DNA of 64,000 nucleotides from an uncultured Bacteroides sp. (GTDB taxonomy: Bacteria; Bacteroidota; Bacteroidia; Bacteroidales; Bacteroidaceae): positions 93,507 to 157,506 of the forward strand of contig NZ_URFY01000006.1 in assembly GCF_900547205.1 (NCBI RefSeq), read 5' to 3'. Each line of letters starts with the position of its first letter. Position 1 is the first letter of the stretch. The notes under the pieces were generated by a model. It worked only from the letters and a program-made list of their open reading frames with translations, was not told where the DNA came from and ran no database searches. Below are positions 16,441 to 25,610 of this stretch, piece by piece. The position numbers were made by a program, and so were the translations under genes.

Positions 16441-18129
16441 ATGAAAAAATTGCTGAATGGGCGGGTGGCTATTGTTGCAGTAGCCGTGATAGCCGTAGTA
16501 GCTTTCTTTAGTTTCAAGAGCGGTGACGACCGTAGTTTCCAGATTGCTAAAAATCTGGATACGTTTAATGCGATTGTGAAAGAACTCGATATGTTCTACG
16601 TTGATACGATCGATCCGAATAAAACAATTCGGGAAGGAATCGACAATATGCTTTTCTCGCTAGACCCTTATACGGAATATTATCCGGAGGAGGACCAAAG
16701 CGAACTGGAACAGATGGTGAAGGGAAGTTTTGGAGGTATCGGTTCACTCATTACTTATGATACGAAGTTGAAGCGTTCTGTCATTGCCGAACCGTTTGAA
16801 GGCACACCTGCTGCAAAAGCCGGACTGAAAGCGGGAGATATCATCATGGAGATAGACGGACAAGACTTGACTGGTAAAAACAATGCGGAAGTAAGCCAGA
16901 AGTTGCGTGGGCAGGCAGGGACAAGCTTCCAATTGAAGGTGGAGCGCCCCAATATTAAAGGAGGACGCACACCGATGGAATTTACCATCGTGCGCCAATC
17001 TATTCAAACTCCTGTGATTCCTTATACCGCCGTACTCGATAATCAGGTGGGTTATATCAATCTGAGCACTTTCTCAGGCAATCCTTCCAAAGAATTTAAG
17101 AAAGCATTTCTTGATTTGAAAAAGCAGGGTGCAACTTCTTTGGTAATCGACCTTCGGAACAACGGGGGCGGTTTGTTGGATGAGGCTGTGGAGATAGCCA
17201 ACTACTTCTTGCCACGTGGCAAAGTAATCGTAACCACCAAAGGGCGAATCAAGCAGGCGAGCAATACCTATAAGACCCTGCGTGAACCGTTGGATTTGGA
17301 TATCCCTGTTGCAGTGTTGGTAAATAGCGGCACTGCTTCCGCTTCCGAAATCCTGTCGGGCTCTTTGCAGGATCTTGACCGTGCAGTGGTGGTTGGTACC
17401 CGTACTTTCGGAAAAGGACTGGTGCAGGTGACGCGCTCTTTGCCTTATGGTGGAACAATGAAGTTGACTACCTCAAAATATTATATCCCGAGCGGGCGTT
17501 GCGTGCAGGCCATCGACTATAAGCACCGGAATGAAGACGGAAGCGTGGGGATTATTCCTGATAGCTTGACGAAGGTATTCCATACGGCAGCAGGACGCGA
17601 AGTGCGTGATGGCGGTGGTGTGATGCCCGATATCGTTATCAAGCAAGAGAAGTTGCCTAATATCCTCTACTATCTGGTACGTGATAATCTGATTTTCGAT
17701 TATGCAACCCAGTATTGCCTGAAACATCCTACCATCGTTGCTCCCGAAAAGTTTGAGGTGACGGATACCGATTACAACGACTTCAAGGCATTGGTGATGA
17801 AAGCTGATTTCAAGTATGACCAGCAGAGTGAAAAGATTATGAAGACTTTGAAGGAAGCTGCCGAGTTTGAAGGCTATATGAAAGATGCTTCGGAAGAATT
17901 TAAAGCACTCGAAAAGAAACTGAATCATAATCTGGAACGTGACCTTGATTATTTCTCCGGTGATATAAAGAAGATGATTGCTAATGAGATTATCAAGCGC
18001 TATTATTTTCAGCGGGGTACCATCATCGAGCAGCTGAAAGACGATGACGGATTAAAGGAAGCTGTGAAGATACTGAATGATCCGGCGAAGTATAAAGAAA
18101 TGCTGAGTGCGCCGGTGGCTAAGAAATAA
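16441..18129 (+). CDS. Carboxyl-terminal processing protease (S41 family, CtpA/Tsp-like)
   Basis: The 562-residue protein has one N-terminal membrane anchor (about residues 8-25), a PDZ domain (about 90-175: GTPAAKAGLKAGDIIMEIDG) and an S41 protease domain. The catalytic Ser is S300 in NSGTASASEIL and the Lys is K325 in GTRTFGKGLVQ. Their 25-residue spacing is the same as in E. coli Tsp (S430/K455). The C-terminal 150 residues are helical. Such proteases trim or degrade periplasmic proteins from their C-terminus. It follows the kinase gene by 45 bp; no functional link between the two is obvious. Confidence 0.93.
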   Translation: MKKLLNGRVAIVAVAVIAVVAFFSFKSGDDRSFQIAKNLDTFNAIVKELDMFYVDTIDPNKTIREGIDNMLFSLDPYTEYYPEEDQSELEQMVKGSFGGIGSLITYDTKLKRSVIAEPFEGTPAAKAGLKAGDIIMEIDGQDLTGKNNAEVSQKLRGQAGTSFQLKVERPNIKGGRTPMEFTIVRQSIQTPVIPYTAVLDNQVGYINLSTFSGNPSKEFKKAFLDLKKQGATSLVIDLRNNGGGLLDEAVEIANYFLPRGKVIVTTKGRIKQASNTYKTLREPLDLDIPVAVLVNSGTASASEILSGSLQDLDRAVVVGTRTFGKGLVQVTRSLPYGGTMKLTTSKYYIPSGRCVQAIDYKHRNEDGSVGIIPDSLTKVFHTAAGREVRDGGGVMPDIVIKQEKLPNILYYLVRDNLIFDYATQYCLKHPTIVAPEKFEVTDTDYNDFKALVMKADFKYDQQSEKIMKTLKEAAEFEGYMKDASEEFKALEKKLNHNLERDLDYFSGDIKKMIANEIIKRYYFQRGTIIEQLKDDDGLKEAVKILNDPAKYKEMLSAPVAKK

Positions 18130-18140
18130 GATTTTAGGTA

Positions 18141-18206
18141 CGGATAACACTGATTTCACAGTTGAATACCATTGCGTAGCTCAAACCGTGGCTTCCGTGT
18201 AATCCG
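18141..18206. repeat. Inverted repeat between convergent genes
   Basis: CGGATAACAC (18141-18150) and GTGTAATCCG (18197-18206) form a 10-bp inverted repeat with one mismatch in the 100-bp spacer between the protease and the convergent histidine kinase. The loop is long (46 nt) and there is no T tract, so it is a weak terminator candidate or a small repeat. Confidence 0.45.
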
Positions 18207-18229
18207 TGCTTAATTTGAAGTATTCGCCA

Positions 18230-19453
18230 TTATTGCTGACGAACTAGTGGAAGCGTGAAATAAAACCTGCTTCCTTCTCCTTCTTTTGAACGCAGCCAGA
18301 TGCGTCCTCCCATACTTTCTACTATCATTCTGCAAAGAGTTAATCCTAATCCCGTGCCTTGAACAAAATCGTTTACTTTGCCAAAACGCCTGAAAATGCT
18401 GACCGCCCTTTCGGCAGGAATGCCGATGCCACTATCTTTGACATAGAATTCTGCGTAATCTTCTTTTTCCTGATAGCCGAAATGAATTTCGCCTTTATAA
18501 GTGAATTTTGTGGCGTTACTCAGTAAATTACTGATAATCTGTATGATGCGGCTCCAGTCGCCGGAAACATAAATATCCGTATCCACTTCATCTAAGTCAA
18601 AAATAAGTTTGACGTCTTTTTGAGTTTTATTGTAGAATCGCTGTTCCAGTTGCAGACATATGTCAATCGGCCTGATAGGGCGGATGTTGAATTTCAACGA
18701 GCCTGCTTCAAGCGCGGATAAATCAAGGATATCATTAAACAGATTCAGAAGTATTTCCGAATTCCTTTCGATAATTTCGGCATATTGAATCTTTTCTGCG
18801 GTGTTCTCTACATTTGTAATTAACTTGGAGAATCCGACAATGGCATTGAGCGGAGTTCGTATCTCATGGCTCATATTGGCGAGAAAGGCAGATTTGAGCC
18901 TGTCTGATTCTTCCGCCTTAATCCTGGAGATTTCCAACTCTTTTTGCTGTTTGGCGTTCATCTGTTCAGCTTCCCATTGCTCGGATATGTCGCGACATAT
19001 ACATAGCAGATATTCTTCGTCTAACGGAAAGATGCGATTCTCATAATGGTGCATTACTCCGTCCAGCATTAAATGATGCCTAGCGGTAGAGCTCCGCCCG
19101 GTACGAATCACTTTTTCCATATTTCGGCTGATGCTACTGTAGGCTTCTTTGGGCAAGATATCCTGAACATTTAGAGTAAGAAGCGTGTTGACGTCCATAC
19201 CTTCTACGTGATTGGTTGACGGGGAAGAAGCCAATTCGATTATTTTTCCATTGTGGTCGAAAACAGTGAGCATATCTGGGAGTGCGTCCAGTATGCGGGT
19301 GCTGTATTTATCACGAAAGCGTTGCTGGCAGGCACAAGACGATTGTGAAGACAGATTTTCTATTCTCTTCTCTAGTTGTTCTATTATTTTTAAAAGCTCC
19401 TCTTTTGGCTTGTTTTCGTATTGTGTCATTGAAAGCATACTAATATTCATCAA
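18230..19453 (-). CDS. PAS-containing sensor histidine kinase (orphan)
   Basis: The 407-residue protein has a short N-terminal coiled coil (about 15-38), a PAS domain (about 50-160: DALPDMLTVFDHNGKIIELA) and a HisKA box with phospho-acceptor H196 (MSHEIRTPLNAIVGFSKL). An HATPase domain follows (NLLSNATKF, VKDSGIGIPAE, GTGLGLTLC). No membrane segment is visible, so it probably senses a cytoplasmic signal. There is no receiver domain and no response-regulator gene next to it, so its partner is elsewhere. A -7 box TATATTTG (19483-19490, minus strand) lies 30 bp upstream. The signal is unknown. Confidence 0.92.
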   Translation of the reverse strand: MMNISMLSMTQYENKPKEELLKIIEQLEKRIENLSSQSSCACQQRFRDKYSTRILDALPDMLTVFDHNGKIIELASSPSTNHVEGMDVNTLLTLNVQDILPKEAYSSISRNMEKVIRTGRSSTARHHLMLDGVMHHYENRIFPLDEEYLLCICRDISEQWEAEQMNAKQQKELEISRIKAEESDRLKSAFLANMSHEIRTPLNAIVGFSKLITNVENTAEKIQYAEIIERNSEILLNLFNDILDLSALEAGSLKFNIRPIRPIDICLQLEQRFYNKTQKDVKLIFDLDEVDTDIYVSGDWSRIIQIISNLLSNATKFTYKGEIHFGYQEKEDYAEFYVKDSGIGIPAERAVSIFRRFGKVNDFVQGTGLGLTLCRMIVESMGGRIWLRSKEGEGSRFYFTLPLVRQQ

Positions 19454-19554
19454 ATATGTTGTAGAATTTGTTTTATCTGTTGCAAATATAAGACATTCTT
19501 TTGAAAAAGCATCTTACCTACCAAGTTATTATAATATAAAAAAGGCGGATAGCT

Positions 19555-19586
19555 TTTGCCCTACTAATCAGAATGTTGTATCTTTG
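19555..19586 (+). promoter_or_regulatory. Promoter of ahcY
   Basis: TTTG (19555-19558), exactly 20 bp, then TATCTTTG (19579-19586) matches the Bacteroidetes consensus. It ends 28 bp upstream of the ATG at 19615. Confidence 0.82.
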
Positions 19587-19614
19587 CACCACTTATTTAT
19601 AAATGATTTACAAT

Positions 19615-21033
19615 ATGTCTACAGAATTATTCTCTACTCTGCCTTATAAAGTGGCAGATATTACACTTGCTGATTTCGGACGCAAGGAAATCGATTTGGC
19701 AGAAAAAGAAATGCCCGGCCTGATGGCTCTTCGCGAAAAGTATGGAGAATCCAAACCGTTGAAAGGTGCCCGTATTATGGGTTCGTTGCACATGACTATT
19801 CAGACGGCGGTGCTGATTGAAACGTTGGTGGCGCTGGGAGCTGAAGTACGTTGGTGCTCTTGTAATATATATTCTACGCAAGACCATGCTGCTGCCGCAA
19901 TTGCTGCTTCAGGAGTGGCTGTATTCGCATGGAAGGGCGAGACGCTTGCCGATTATTGGTGGTGCACTTTGCAGGCACTGAACTTTGCCGATGGCAAAGG
20001 ACCGAATGTAATAGTAGATGACGGTGGCGATGCGACGATGATGATACACGTAGGGTATGATGCCGAAAATGATGCTGCTGTGCTGGATAAAGAAGTGCAC
20101 GCTGAAGACGAAATAGAACTGAACGCCATTCTGAAAAAAGTATTGGCAGAAGATAATACCCGTTGGCATCGGGTGGCCGCAGAAATGCGCGGTGTATCCG
20201 AAGAGACGACAACAGGTGTACACCGTTTGTATCAGATGCAGGAAGAAGGTAAACTGCTGTTCCCGGCATTTAATGTAAACGATTCTGTAACGAAATCCAA
20301 GTTTGACAACCTCTACGGATGCCGTGAATCATTGGCAGATGGTATCAAGCGGGCTACGGATGTGATGATTGCCGGTAAGGTAGTTGTTGTTTGTGGTTAC
20401 GGTGACGTAGGTAAAGGTTGTTCTCACTCCATGCGCTCTTACGGAGCACGCGTGCTGGTGACGGAAGTAGATCCGATTTGTGCACTGCAAGCCGCTATGG
20501 AAGGCTTTGAAGTGGTGACGATGGAAGATGCTTGTCTCGAAGGCAATATCTTTGTCACTACGACGGGTAACATCGACATTATCCGCATCGACCATATGGA
20601 GAAGATGAAGGATCAAGCGATTGTTTGCAATATCGGTCATTTCGATAACGAAATTCAGGTAGATGCTTTGAAGCATTATCCCGGCATTAATCGCGTGAAC
20701 ATCAAGCCGCAAGTGGACCGATACTATTTCCCGGACGGACATAGTATCATTCTGCTTGCCGACGGTCGTCTGGTGAATCTGGGATGTGCAACAGGACACC
20801 CGTCATTCGTGATGAGTAACTCCTTCACCAATCAGACGTTGGCTCAGATTGAGCTGTTCAATAAGAAATATGATGTGAACGTATATCGCTTGCCGAAGCA
20901 TCTGGACGAAGAAGTTGCCCGCCTGCATCTCGAAAAGATTGGCGTGAAGCTGACTAAACTGACTCCTGAACAGGCTGCTTATATCGGTGTATCGGTAGAC
21001 GGACCTTATAAGGCGGAACATTATAGATATTAA
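19615..21033 (+). CDS. ahcY: Adenosylhomocysteinase (S-adenosylhomocysteine hydrolase)
   Basis: The 472-residue cytoplasmic enzyme splits S-adenosylhomocysteine into adenosine and homocysteine, with NAD as bound cofactor. It shows the substrate region (MTIQTAVLIETLVALGAEV), the NAD-binding Rossmann motif VVCGYGDVGKGCSHSMRSYG and the C-terminal KLTPEQAAYIGVSVDGPYK ending in HYRY, all diagnostic. The start at 19615 (MSTELFSTLPYKV) was chosen over an ATG four codons earlier because it matches the usual N-terminus and length. Loss of product inhibition would need an adenosine kinase, and a candidate is encoded at 15406. Confidence 0.97.
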   Translation: MSTELFSTLPYKVADITLADFGRKEIDLAEKEMPGLMALREKYGESKPLKGARIMGSLHMTIQTAVLIETLVALGAEVRWCSCNIYSTQDHAAAAIAASGVAVFAWKGETLADYWWCTLQALNFADGKGPNVIVDDGGDATMMIHVGYDAENDAAVLDKEVHAEDEIELNAILKKVLAEDNTRWHRVAAEMRGVSEETTTGVHRLYQMQEEGKLLFPAFNVNDSVTKSKFDNLYGCRESLADGIKRATDVMIAGKVVVVCGYGDVGKGCSHSMRSYGARVLVTEVDPICALQAAMEGFEVVTMEDACLEGNIFVTTTGNIDIIRIDHMEKMKDQAIVCNIGHFDNEIQVDALKHYPGINRVNIKPQVDRYYFPDGHSIILLADGRLVNLGCATGHPSFVMSNSFTNQTLAQIELFNKKYDVNVYRLPKHLDEEVARLHLEKIGVKLTKLTPEQAAYIGVSVDGPYKAEHYRY

Positions 21034-21044
21034 TTTTTAAAAGA

Positions 21045-21085
21045 GGGTGTGTCGACAGCTTGTACCTGTATGGACGCACCCTTTT
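21045..21085 (+). terminator. Terminator after ahcY
   Basis: GGGTG and following bases pair with CACCC across an imperfect stem (also GTC/GAC and ACAG/CTGT), followed by TTTT. It separates ahcY from the membrane protein gene, which starts 16 bp later, so some read-through is possible. Confidence 0.6.
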
Positions 21086-21100
21086 CTAATTCTTTTCAAT

Positions 21101-23638
21101 ATGAAGAAAATCCTTCCTGACTTAATCGCCATTCTGGCTTTTATTATTCTTTCTTTTGCTTATTTCTTCCCGGCTGATATAGAAGGCCGTATTTTGTTTC
21201 AGCACGACACCGTGGCCGGAGTGGGTGCGGGGCAAGAATCCAAGGAATACATGGATCGTACCGGAGAGCGCACACGCTGGACCAACTCTCTTTTTGGCGG
21301 TATGCCTACCTATCAGATGTCGCCTAGTTACGACTCTACGAAACCGCTGAAGTGGGTGGAAAAAGTATATCAGTTATACCTGCCGGGCTACGTGGCGTTG
21401 ACGTTTATCATGATGCTGGGTTTCTATATTCTCCTGCGAGCGTTCGGGCTGTCGCCTTGGCTGGCAGGGTTGGGCGGCGTTATATGGGCGTTTTCTTCCT
21501 ATTTCTTTATTCTCATTTCGGCGGGTCATATCTGGAAGTTTGTGACGCTCGCCTATATTCCGCCTACCATTGCGGGGGTAGTGCTTGCCTATCGAAAGAA
21601 ATATTTGTTGGGCGGAATCATCACAGCATTTTTTATAGCTCTCCAGATTCAGTCGAATCACATTCAGATGAGCTATTATTTCATGTTTGTCATCCTGTTC
21701 TTCGTAGGAGCTTATTTTGAAGATGCTTACAAGAAGAAAGAACTGCCGCACTTTTTCAAAGCGAGTGCGATTCTACTATTGGCTGCCGGGATAGGAGTGT
21801 GTACCAACCTCTCCAGCCTATACCATACCTACGAGTATAGCAAAGAAACCATGCGCGGCAAGAGCGAACTGAAACAGGAAGGGGCTTCTGCCAATGAGAC
21901 GAGCAGCGGATTGGAACGAAATTATATAACGAATTGGAGTTATGGAATAGGCGAAACACTGTCTCTGATGGTCCCCAACGTGAAGGGAGGAAGTAGCTCG
22001 GCTAAATTATCTCAGAACGAAGGTGCAATGGAAAAGGCTGATCCGATGTATGGCAGCATTTATTCGCAGTTGCCATCCTACTTTGGCGACCAGCCATGGA
22101 CGGCAGGCCCTGTATATGTAGGAGCATTTGTTGTGTTCCTGTTTGTATTAGGCTGCTTCATAGTCAAAGGCCCGCTCAAATGGGCATTGCTGGGTGCCAC
22201 CATTTTCTCTATTCTGCTTTCGTGGGGAAAGAACTTCATGGGACTGACGGATTTCTTCATAGATTACGTTCCGATGTATAATAAGTTCCGTGCAGTATCT
22301 TCTATTCTGGTAATAGCAGAATTTACGATACCGCTTTTGGCTATATTCGCATTAAAGGCAATTCTCGATAAACCCGACATCTTGAAGTTGAAAGAGAATC
22401 GCACAGGGGTGATTATTACGTTGGTGCTTACAGTCGGTGTCTCGCTGATTTTGGCTGTTGCTCCGGGTGTTTTCTTCTCTAGCTTTATCCCCGCGCAAGA
22501 GATGGCTGCTCTGCAACAGGCACTTCCGGCAGAACATCTGACTCCTATTCTAACCAATCTGAAAGCAGTGCGCGAAGCGGTCGTTTCTTCGGACGCATGG
22601 CGTAGTTTCTTTATTATAGTGGTTGGCTGCTTCCTTTTATTCCTCTATCAGCAGAAGAGGTTGAGAGGTTCCTTCACTGTGGTGGGCATTGTGTTGCTGT
22701 GTCTGGTAGATATGTGGACTGTCAACAAGCGCTATCTGAATGACGAACAGTTCGTTTCGCCATCAAAGAAGACGGAAGCATTCGTTAAAACCCAAGCTGA
22801 CGAAATTATCCTTCAGGATACTACGTTGAATTATCGTGTATTAAACTTTATCGGTTTCCCCAGCAATACATTCAATGAGAATAATACTTCCTACTGGCAT
22901 AAGAGCGTTGGCGGCTATCATGCAGCCAAGTTGCGCCGCTATCAGGAAATGATTGACCGTCATATTTCTCCCGAAATGGAAGCGACTTATCGTGAAGTGG
23001 CTACCTCCGGTGGCGAGATGGATAGTGTGGATGCTTCTAAGTTCCGTGTGCTGAATATGCTGAATACGAAGTATTTCATTTTCCCTGCCGGACAGCAAGG
23101 ACAACCCGTTCCGGTTGAAAACCCTTATGCTTACGGCAACGCATGGTTTGTGGATAAGGTGCAGTATGTTGATAATGCAAATGAAGAAATCGACGCTCTG
23201 AACGTTATACTTCCGACAGAAACGGCTGTGGTTGATGCTAAATTCAAGGAGAAACTGAAAGGCGTGACAGAAGGATACAAGGATTCCTTGTCTGCAATTC
23301 GTCTGACTAGTTATGAACCGAATCGTTTGGTATACAAGACTTCTTCAGATAAAGACGGAGTAGCCGTTTTCTCCGAAATATACTATCCGGGTTGGCAGGC
23401 AACTATCGACGGTCAGCCGGTTGACATTGCCCGTGCAGATTATATCCTGCGGGCGATAAATATCCCAGCCGGAGAGCATACTTTGGAAATGTGGTTTGAC
23501 CCGAAGAGCATCCATGTGACAGAAAGCATTGCTTATGCTGCATTGGCGCTGTTGCTGATTGGGGTGATGCTGCTGTTGTGGATAAGCCGTAAGAAGATAG
23601 CTGCTCAAAAGAGTAATAAGGTTGCTGAAAAGCCTTGA
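21101..23638 (+). CDS. YfhO family large membrane protein
   Basis: The start at 21101 gives 845 residues; the in-frame extension upstream crosses the terminator. About a dozen membrane helices fill residues 1-530 (LIAILAFIILSFAYFF, ALTFIMMLGFYILLRAFG, FVTLAYIPPTIAGVVLAY). A soluble region of about 280 residues follows, and a last helix lies near the C-terminus (AALALLLIGVMLLLWI). The soluble part contains NMLNTKYFIFPAG and ENPYAYGNAWFVDKVQYV, typical of the YfhO/PF09586 family. Related proteins have GT-C-type folds and take part in glycosylation of envelope polymers in Gram-positives. The role in Bacteroides is unknown. Confidence 0.85.
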   Translation: MKKILPDLIAILAFIILSFAYFFPADIEGRILFQHDTVAGVGAGQESKEYMDRTGERTRWTNSLFGGMPTYQMSPSYDSTKPLKWVEKVYQLYLPGYVALTFIMMLGFYILLRAFGLSPWLAGLGGVIWAFSSYFFILISAGHIWKFVTLAYIPPTIAGVVLAYRKKYLLGGIITAFFIALQIQSNHIQMSYYFMFVILFFVGAYFEDAYKKKELPHFFKASAILLLAAGIGVCTNLSSLYHTYEYSKETMRGKSELKQEGASANETSSGLERNYITNWSYGIGETLSLMVPNVKGGSSSAKLSQNEGAMEKADPMYGSIYSQLPSYFGDQPWTAGPVYVGAFVVFLFVLGCFIVKGPLKWALLGATIFSILLSWGKNFMGLTDFFIDYVPMYNKFRAVSSILVIAEFTIPLLAIFALKAILDKPDILKLKENRTGVIITLVLTVGVSLILAVAPGVFFSSFIPAQEMAALQQALPAEHLTPILTNLKAVREAVVSSDAWRSFFIIVVGCFLLFLYQQKRLRGSFTVVGIVLLCLVDMWTVNKRYLNDEQFVSPSKKTEAFVKTQADEIILQDTTLNYRVLNFIGFPSNTFNENNTSYWHKSVGGYHAAKLRRYQEMIDRHISPEMEATYREVATSGGEMDSVDASKFRVLNMLNTKYFIFPAGQQGQPVPVENPYAYGNAWFVDKVQYVDNANEEIDALNVILPTETAVVDAKFKEKLKGVTEGYKDSLSAIRLTSYEPNRLVYKTSSDKDGVAVFSEIYYPGWQATIDGQPVDIARADYILRAINIPAGEHTLEMWFDPKSIHVTESIAYAALALLLIGVMLLLWISRKKIAAQKSNKVAEKP

Positions 23639-23653
23639 GTAGAATAAGAATGT

Positions 23654-23697
23654 GTCAAATGTCGGAATGACCTACCATTTTGGCATTTGACCTTTTT
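23654..23697 (+). terminator. Terminator after the YfhO-type gene
   Basis: GTCAAATG (23654) pairs with CATTTGAC (23684-23691), with extra inner pairing AATG/CATT, followed by CTTTTTC. It lies 15 bp after the stop codon and before the sigma factor gene. Confidence 0.75.
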
Positions 23698-23733
23698 CTT
23701 ATAAGTTTCCTTTGTTTTTTTAATTCTATTACT

Positions 23734-24315
23734 ATGCAAAATATGGATTCGACAATTATAGATGAAGATTTATTTCTTTGGCGTTTAATAAGTCGAGGAG
23801 ATAAGAAGGCTTTTGGAACATTCTTTGCCAAATACTATACCATATTATATAGTTATAGTAAATATTACGTTTTTGCAGAAGATGCAGAAGAGATTGTGCA
23901 AGATCTGATGATGTGGCTATGGGAAAAAAGAGAGGAATTTGTGCCTAGTGGAGATATGCAACAATATTTGCTAAGGTCAGTAAAGAACAGATGTCTGATG
24001 GTTCTGAGAAAAAGCGATTGTGATCTTCATACTAATGATTTCTTCTTGGCAGAATTGGATGCTTTTTATGATTCTACGGATTCTTGTGTAGTAAATGAAC
24101 TGCAAAATGCTATAGACACAGCGATAGCCGAATTGCCGGATAGTTATAGGGAAGCTTTCGAAATGAATCGTTTCCAAGGGAAAACTCGTCAGGCAATAGC
24201 AGAAGAAGTAGGAGTCTCCATAAAAACGGTTGATTATAGAATGCAACAGGCATTAAAGATATTGAGAGAAAAACTAAAAGATTACCTTCCCCTCTTGATT
24301 CTAGGAGGATTTTAA
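23734..24315 (+). CDS. ECF-type RNA polymerase sigma factor (sigma-70 family)
   Basis: The start at 23734 (MQNMDSTIIDEDLFLW) gives 193 residues; upstream in-frame residues overlap the terminator. Region 2 (GDKKAFGTFFAKYYTILYSY, AEEIVQDLMMWLWEKREEF) and region 4 (LPDSYREAFEMNRFQGKTRQ, AIAEEVGVSIKTVDYRMQQA) are clear, and there is no region 3, as in ECF factors. It stands just before the FecR anti-sigma gene and an STN-SusC gene, the standard trans-envelope module. It should switch on the downstream glycan locus when its ligand is bound outside the cell. Confidence 0.95.
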   Translation: MQNMDSTIIDEDLFLWRLISRGDKKAFGTFFAKYYTILYSYSKYYVFAEDAEEIVQDLMMWLWEKREEFVPSGDMQQYLLRSVKNRCLMVLRKSDCDLHTNDFFLAELDAFYDSTDSCVVNELQNAIDTAIAELPDSYREAFEMNRFQGKTRQAIAEEVGVSIKTVDYRMQQALKILREKLKDYLPLLILGGF

Positions 24316-24357
24316 GATAGATATTTCATCCTATTTATAGGTATTACTATATATTTT

Positions 24358-24379
24358 CGACTTTTTTCAAAAAAAGTCG
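24358..24379 (+). terminator. Hairpin between sigma and anti-sigma genes
   Basis: CGACTTTTTT and AAAAAAGTCG form a 10-bp stem with a minimal loop, followed by a T-rich stretch (GGTTTTGGTTT). It may partly terminate sigma transcripts and reduce anti-sigma expression. Confidence 0.55.
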
Positions 24380-24445
24380 GGTTTTGGTTTAGTACATTCT
24401 TCTTGGATTGCGTATTATATATAAAGAGGCAAAAAAGAAGTGTAT

Positions 24446-25459
24446 ATGGAATACTTGATAGACGAAGCTTTATTAATACGTTATTTTGAGAAATCGCTCA
24501 GCGAAGAAGAAAGACGTGCTGTAGAAAGTTGGATAAATGCTTCTGAGGAAAATCAGAAGATGGCTCAACGTATGGCACGTATTTACTTGGCTAGTGATTT
24601 GTTGTATACATCTCAAAAGTCAAATCCTCAGGAAGCACTTGCCAAATTCTGGAAGAGACAGGAGCGTATAAAGAGGATGCAGATATGGAAGCGTGTAGGT
24701 CGTATTGCCGCAATTCTGATTCTTCCGGTCATTCTTTTCTCTATTTATATGACGTCTGGTCATGATGATGAGATAATTCCGGAACAGTTTGTAGAAGTAA
24801 GAACTCAAATAGGGATTACAAATTCTATTGTTTTGCCAGACAGTAGTGTGGTATATCTCAATTCGGAATCAGTGCTGAAATATCCGTCCCACTTTGTTAA
24901 CAATCGTCAGGTTTATTTGCAAGGAAGAGCCTATTTCATTGTGAAGAAACAAAATGGAGCCCGCTTTGTGGTCAACACACCTGCGGGGGCGAAAGTAGAG
25001 GTGCTAGGAACAGAATTCAATGTAAACTCCGAAGCTGATGAAGTAAATACTACCTTAGTGAACGGTTCAGTTCAATTCACTTGTATTGATGCGGAAAACA
25101 AAGAAAAGAATATCCGCATAGTACCGGGAGAGAAAATCTCTTATAATGTGCAATCAAAAGAGCTTAGACAGGAGACAGCAGATATTGATGCGGAAATAGA
25201 ATGGAAAGAAGGAAAGACCGTATTTAAAGATTGTCCTTTTGAAGAAGCGCTGGATATATTATCCAAACGTTTTGATGTACAATTCATCGTGAAGAATAAG
25301 GCATTGAAAGAGAATAACTTTACGGGTAGTTTCAAAAATCAGAGTCTTGAACAGATACTGGACAATTTTGCCCTTTCCAGTAATCTGAAATATAAATATA
25401 TAAAGAAAAGAGAACCAGTAGGAGAAAATACAGAACGAGAGATCATAGAACTTTATTAA
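24446..25459 (+). CDS. FecR family anti-sigma factor
   Basis: The 337-residue inner-membrane protein starts at the ATG at 24446; a GTG two codons upstream is possible. A cytoplasmic N-terminal sigma-binding part (residues 1-85) is followed by one membrane helix (AAILILPVILFSIYM), the FecR domain (about 115-215: FVVNTPAGAKVEVLGTEFNV) and a C-terminal DUF4974 domain (SFKNQSLEQILDNFALSS). The periplasmic part should receive the signal from the STN domain of the SusC encoded downstream and release the ECF factor encoded upstream. The order sigma, anti-sigma, SusC is typical of loci for host glycans in Bacteroides. Confidence 0.95.
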   Translation: MEYLIDEALLIRYFEKSLSEEERRAVESWINASEENQKMAQRMARIYLASDLLYTSQKSNPQEALAKFWKRQERIKRMQIWKRVGRIAAILILPVILFSIYMTSGHDDEIIPEQFVEVRTQIGITNSIVLPDSSVVYLNSESVLKYPSHFVNNRQVYLQGRAYFIVKKQNGARFVVNTPAGAKVEVLGTEFNVNSEADEVNTTLVNGSVQFTCIDAENKEKNIRIVPGEKISYNVQSKELRQETADIDAEIEWKEGKTVFKDCPFEEALDILSKRFDVQFIVKNKALKENNFTGSFKNQSLEQILDNFALSSNLKYKYIKKREPVGENTEREIIELY

Positions 25460-25500
25460 TCTTAAAAGAAAGGAAATACATGAACGACCCGCCAAAGAAA

Positions 25501-25567
25501 AAATGTTGAAAAGTATTGCCGTACTTTTCAACATTTAAAACGCTAAAGTAGCTTGTTTGCCGACAAG
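25501..25567 (+). promoter_or_regulatory. Two leader hairpins upstream of the STN-SusC gene
   Basis: A perfect 15-bp stem (AAATGTTGAAAAGTA at 25501-25515 with 25522-25536, loop TTGCCG) is followed by a second hairpin GCTTGT/ACAAGC (about 25551-25567). Neither has a T tract on the plus strand. They lie in the 151-bp gap before susC and may form a post-transcriptional control leader; the sigma-dependent promoter could also be here. Confidence 0.55.
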
Positions 25568-25610
25568 CAACTCCAAAAACATTTTTTAATCTTAATTCAA
25601 TAGTGAAAAT

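Noticed and set aside
25501..25536. Rho-independent terminator of fecR on the plus strand
   Set aside because: The stem is strong but A residues, not T residues, follow it on the plus strand; a leader element is more likely.
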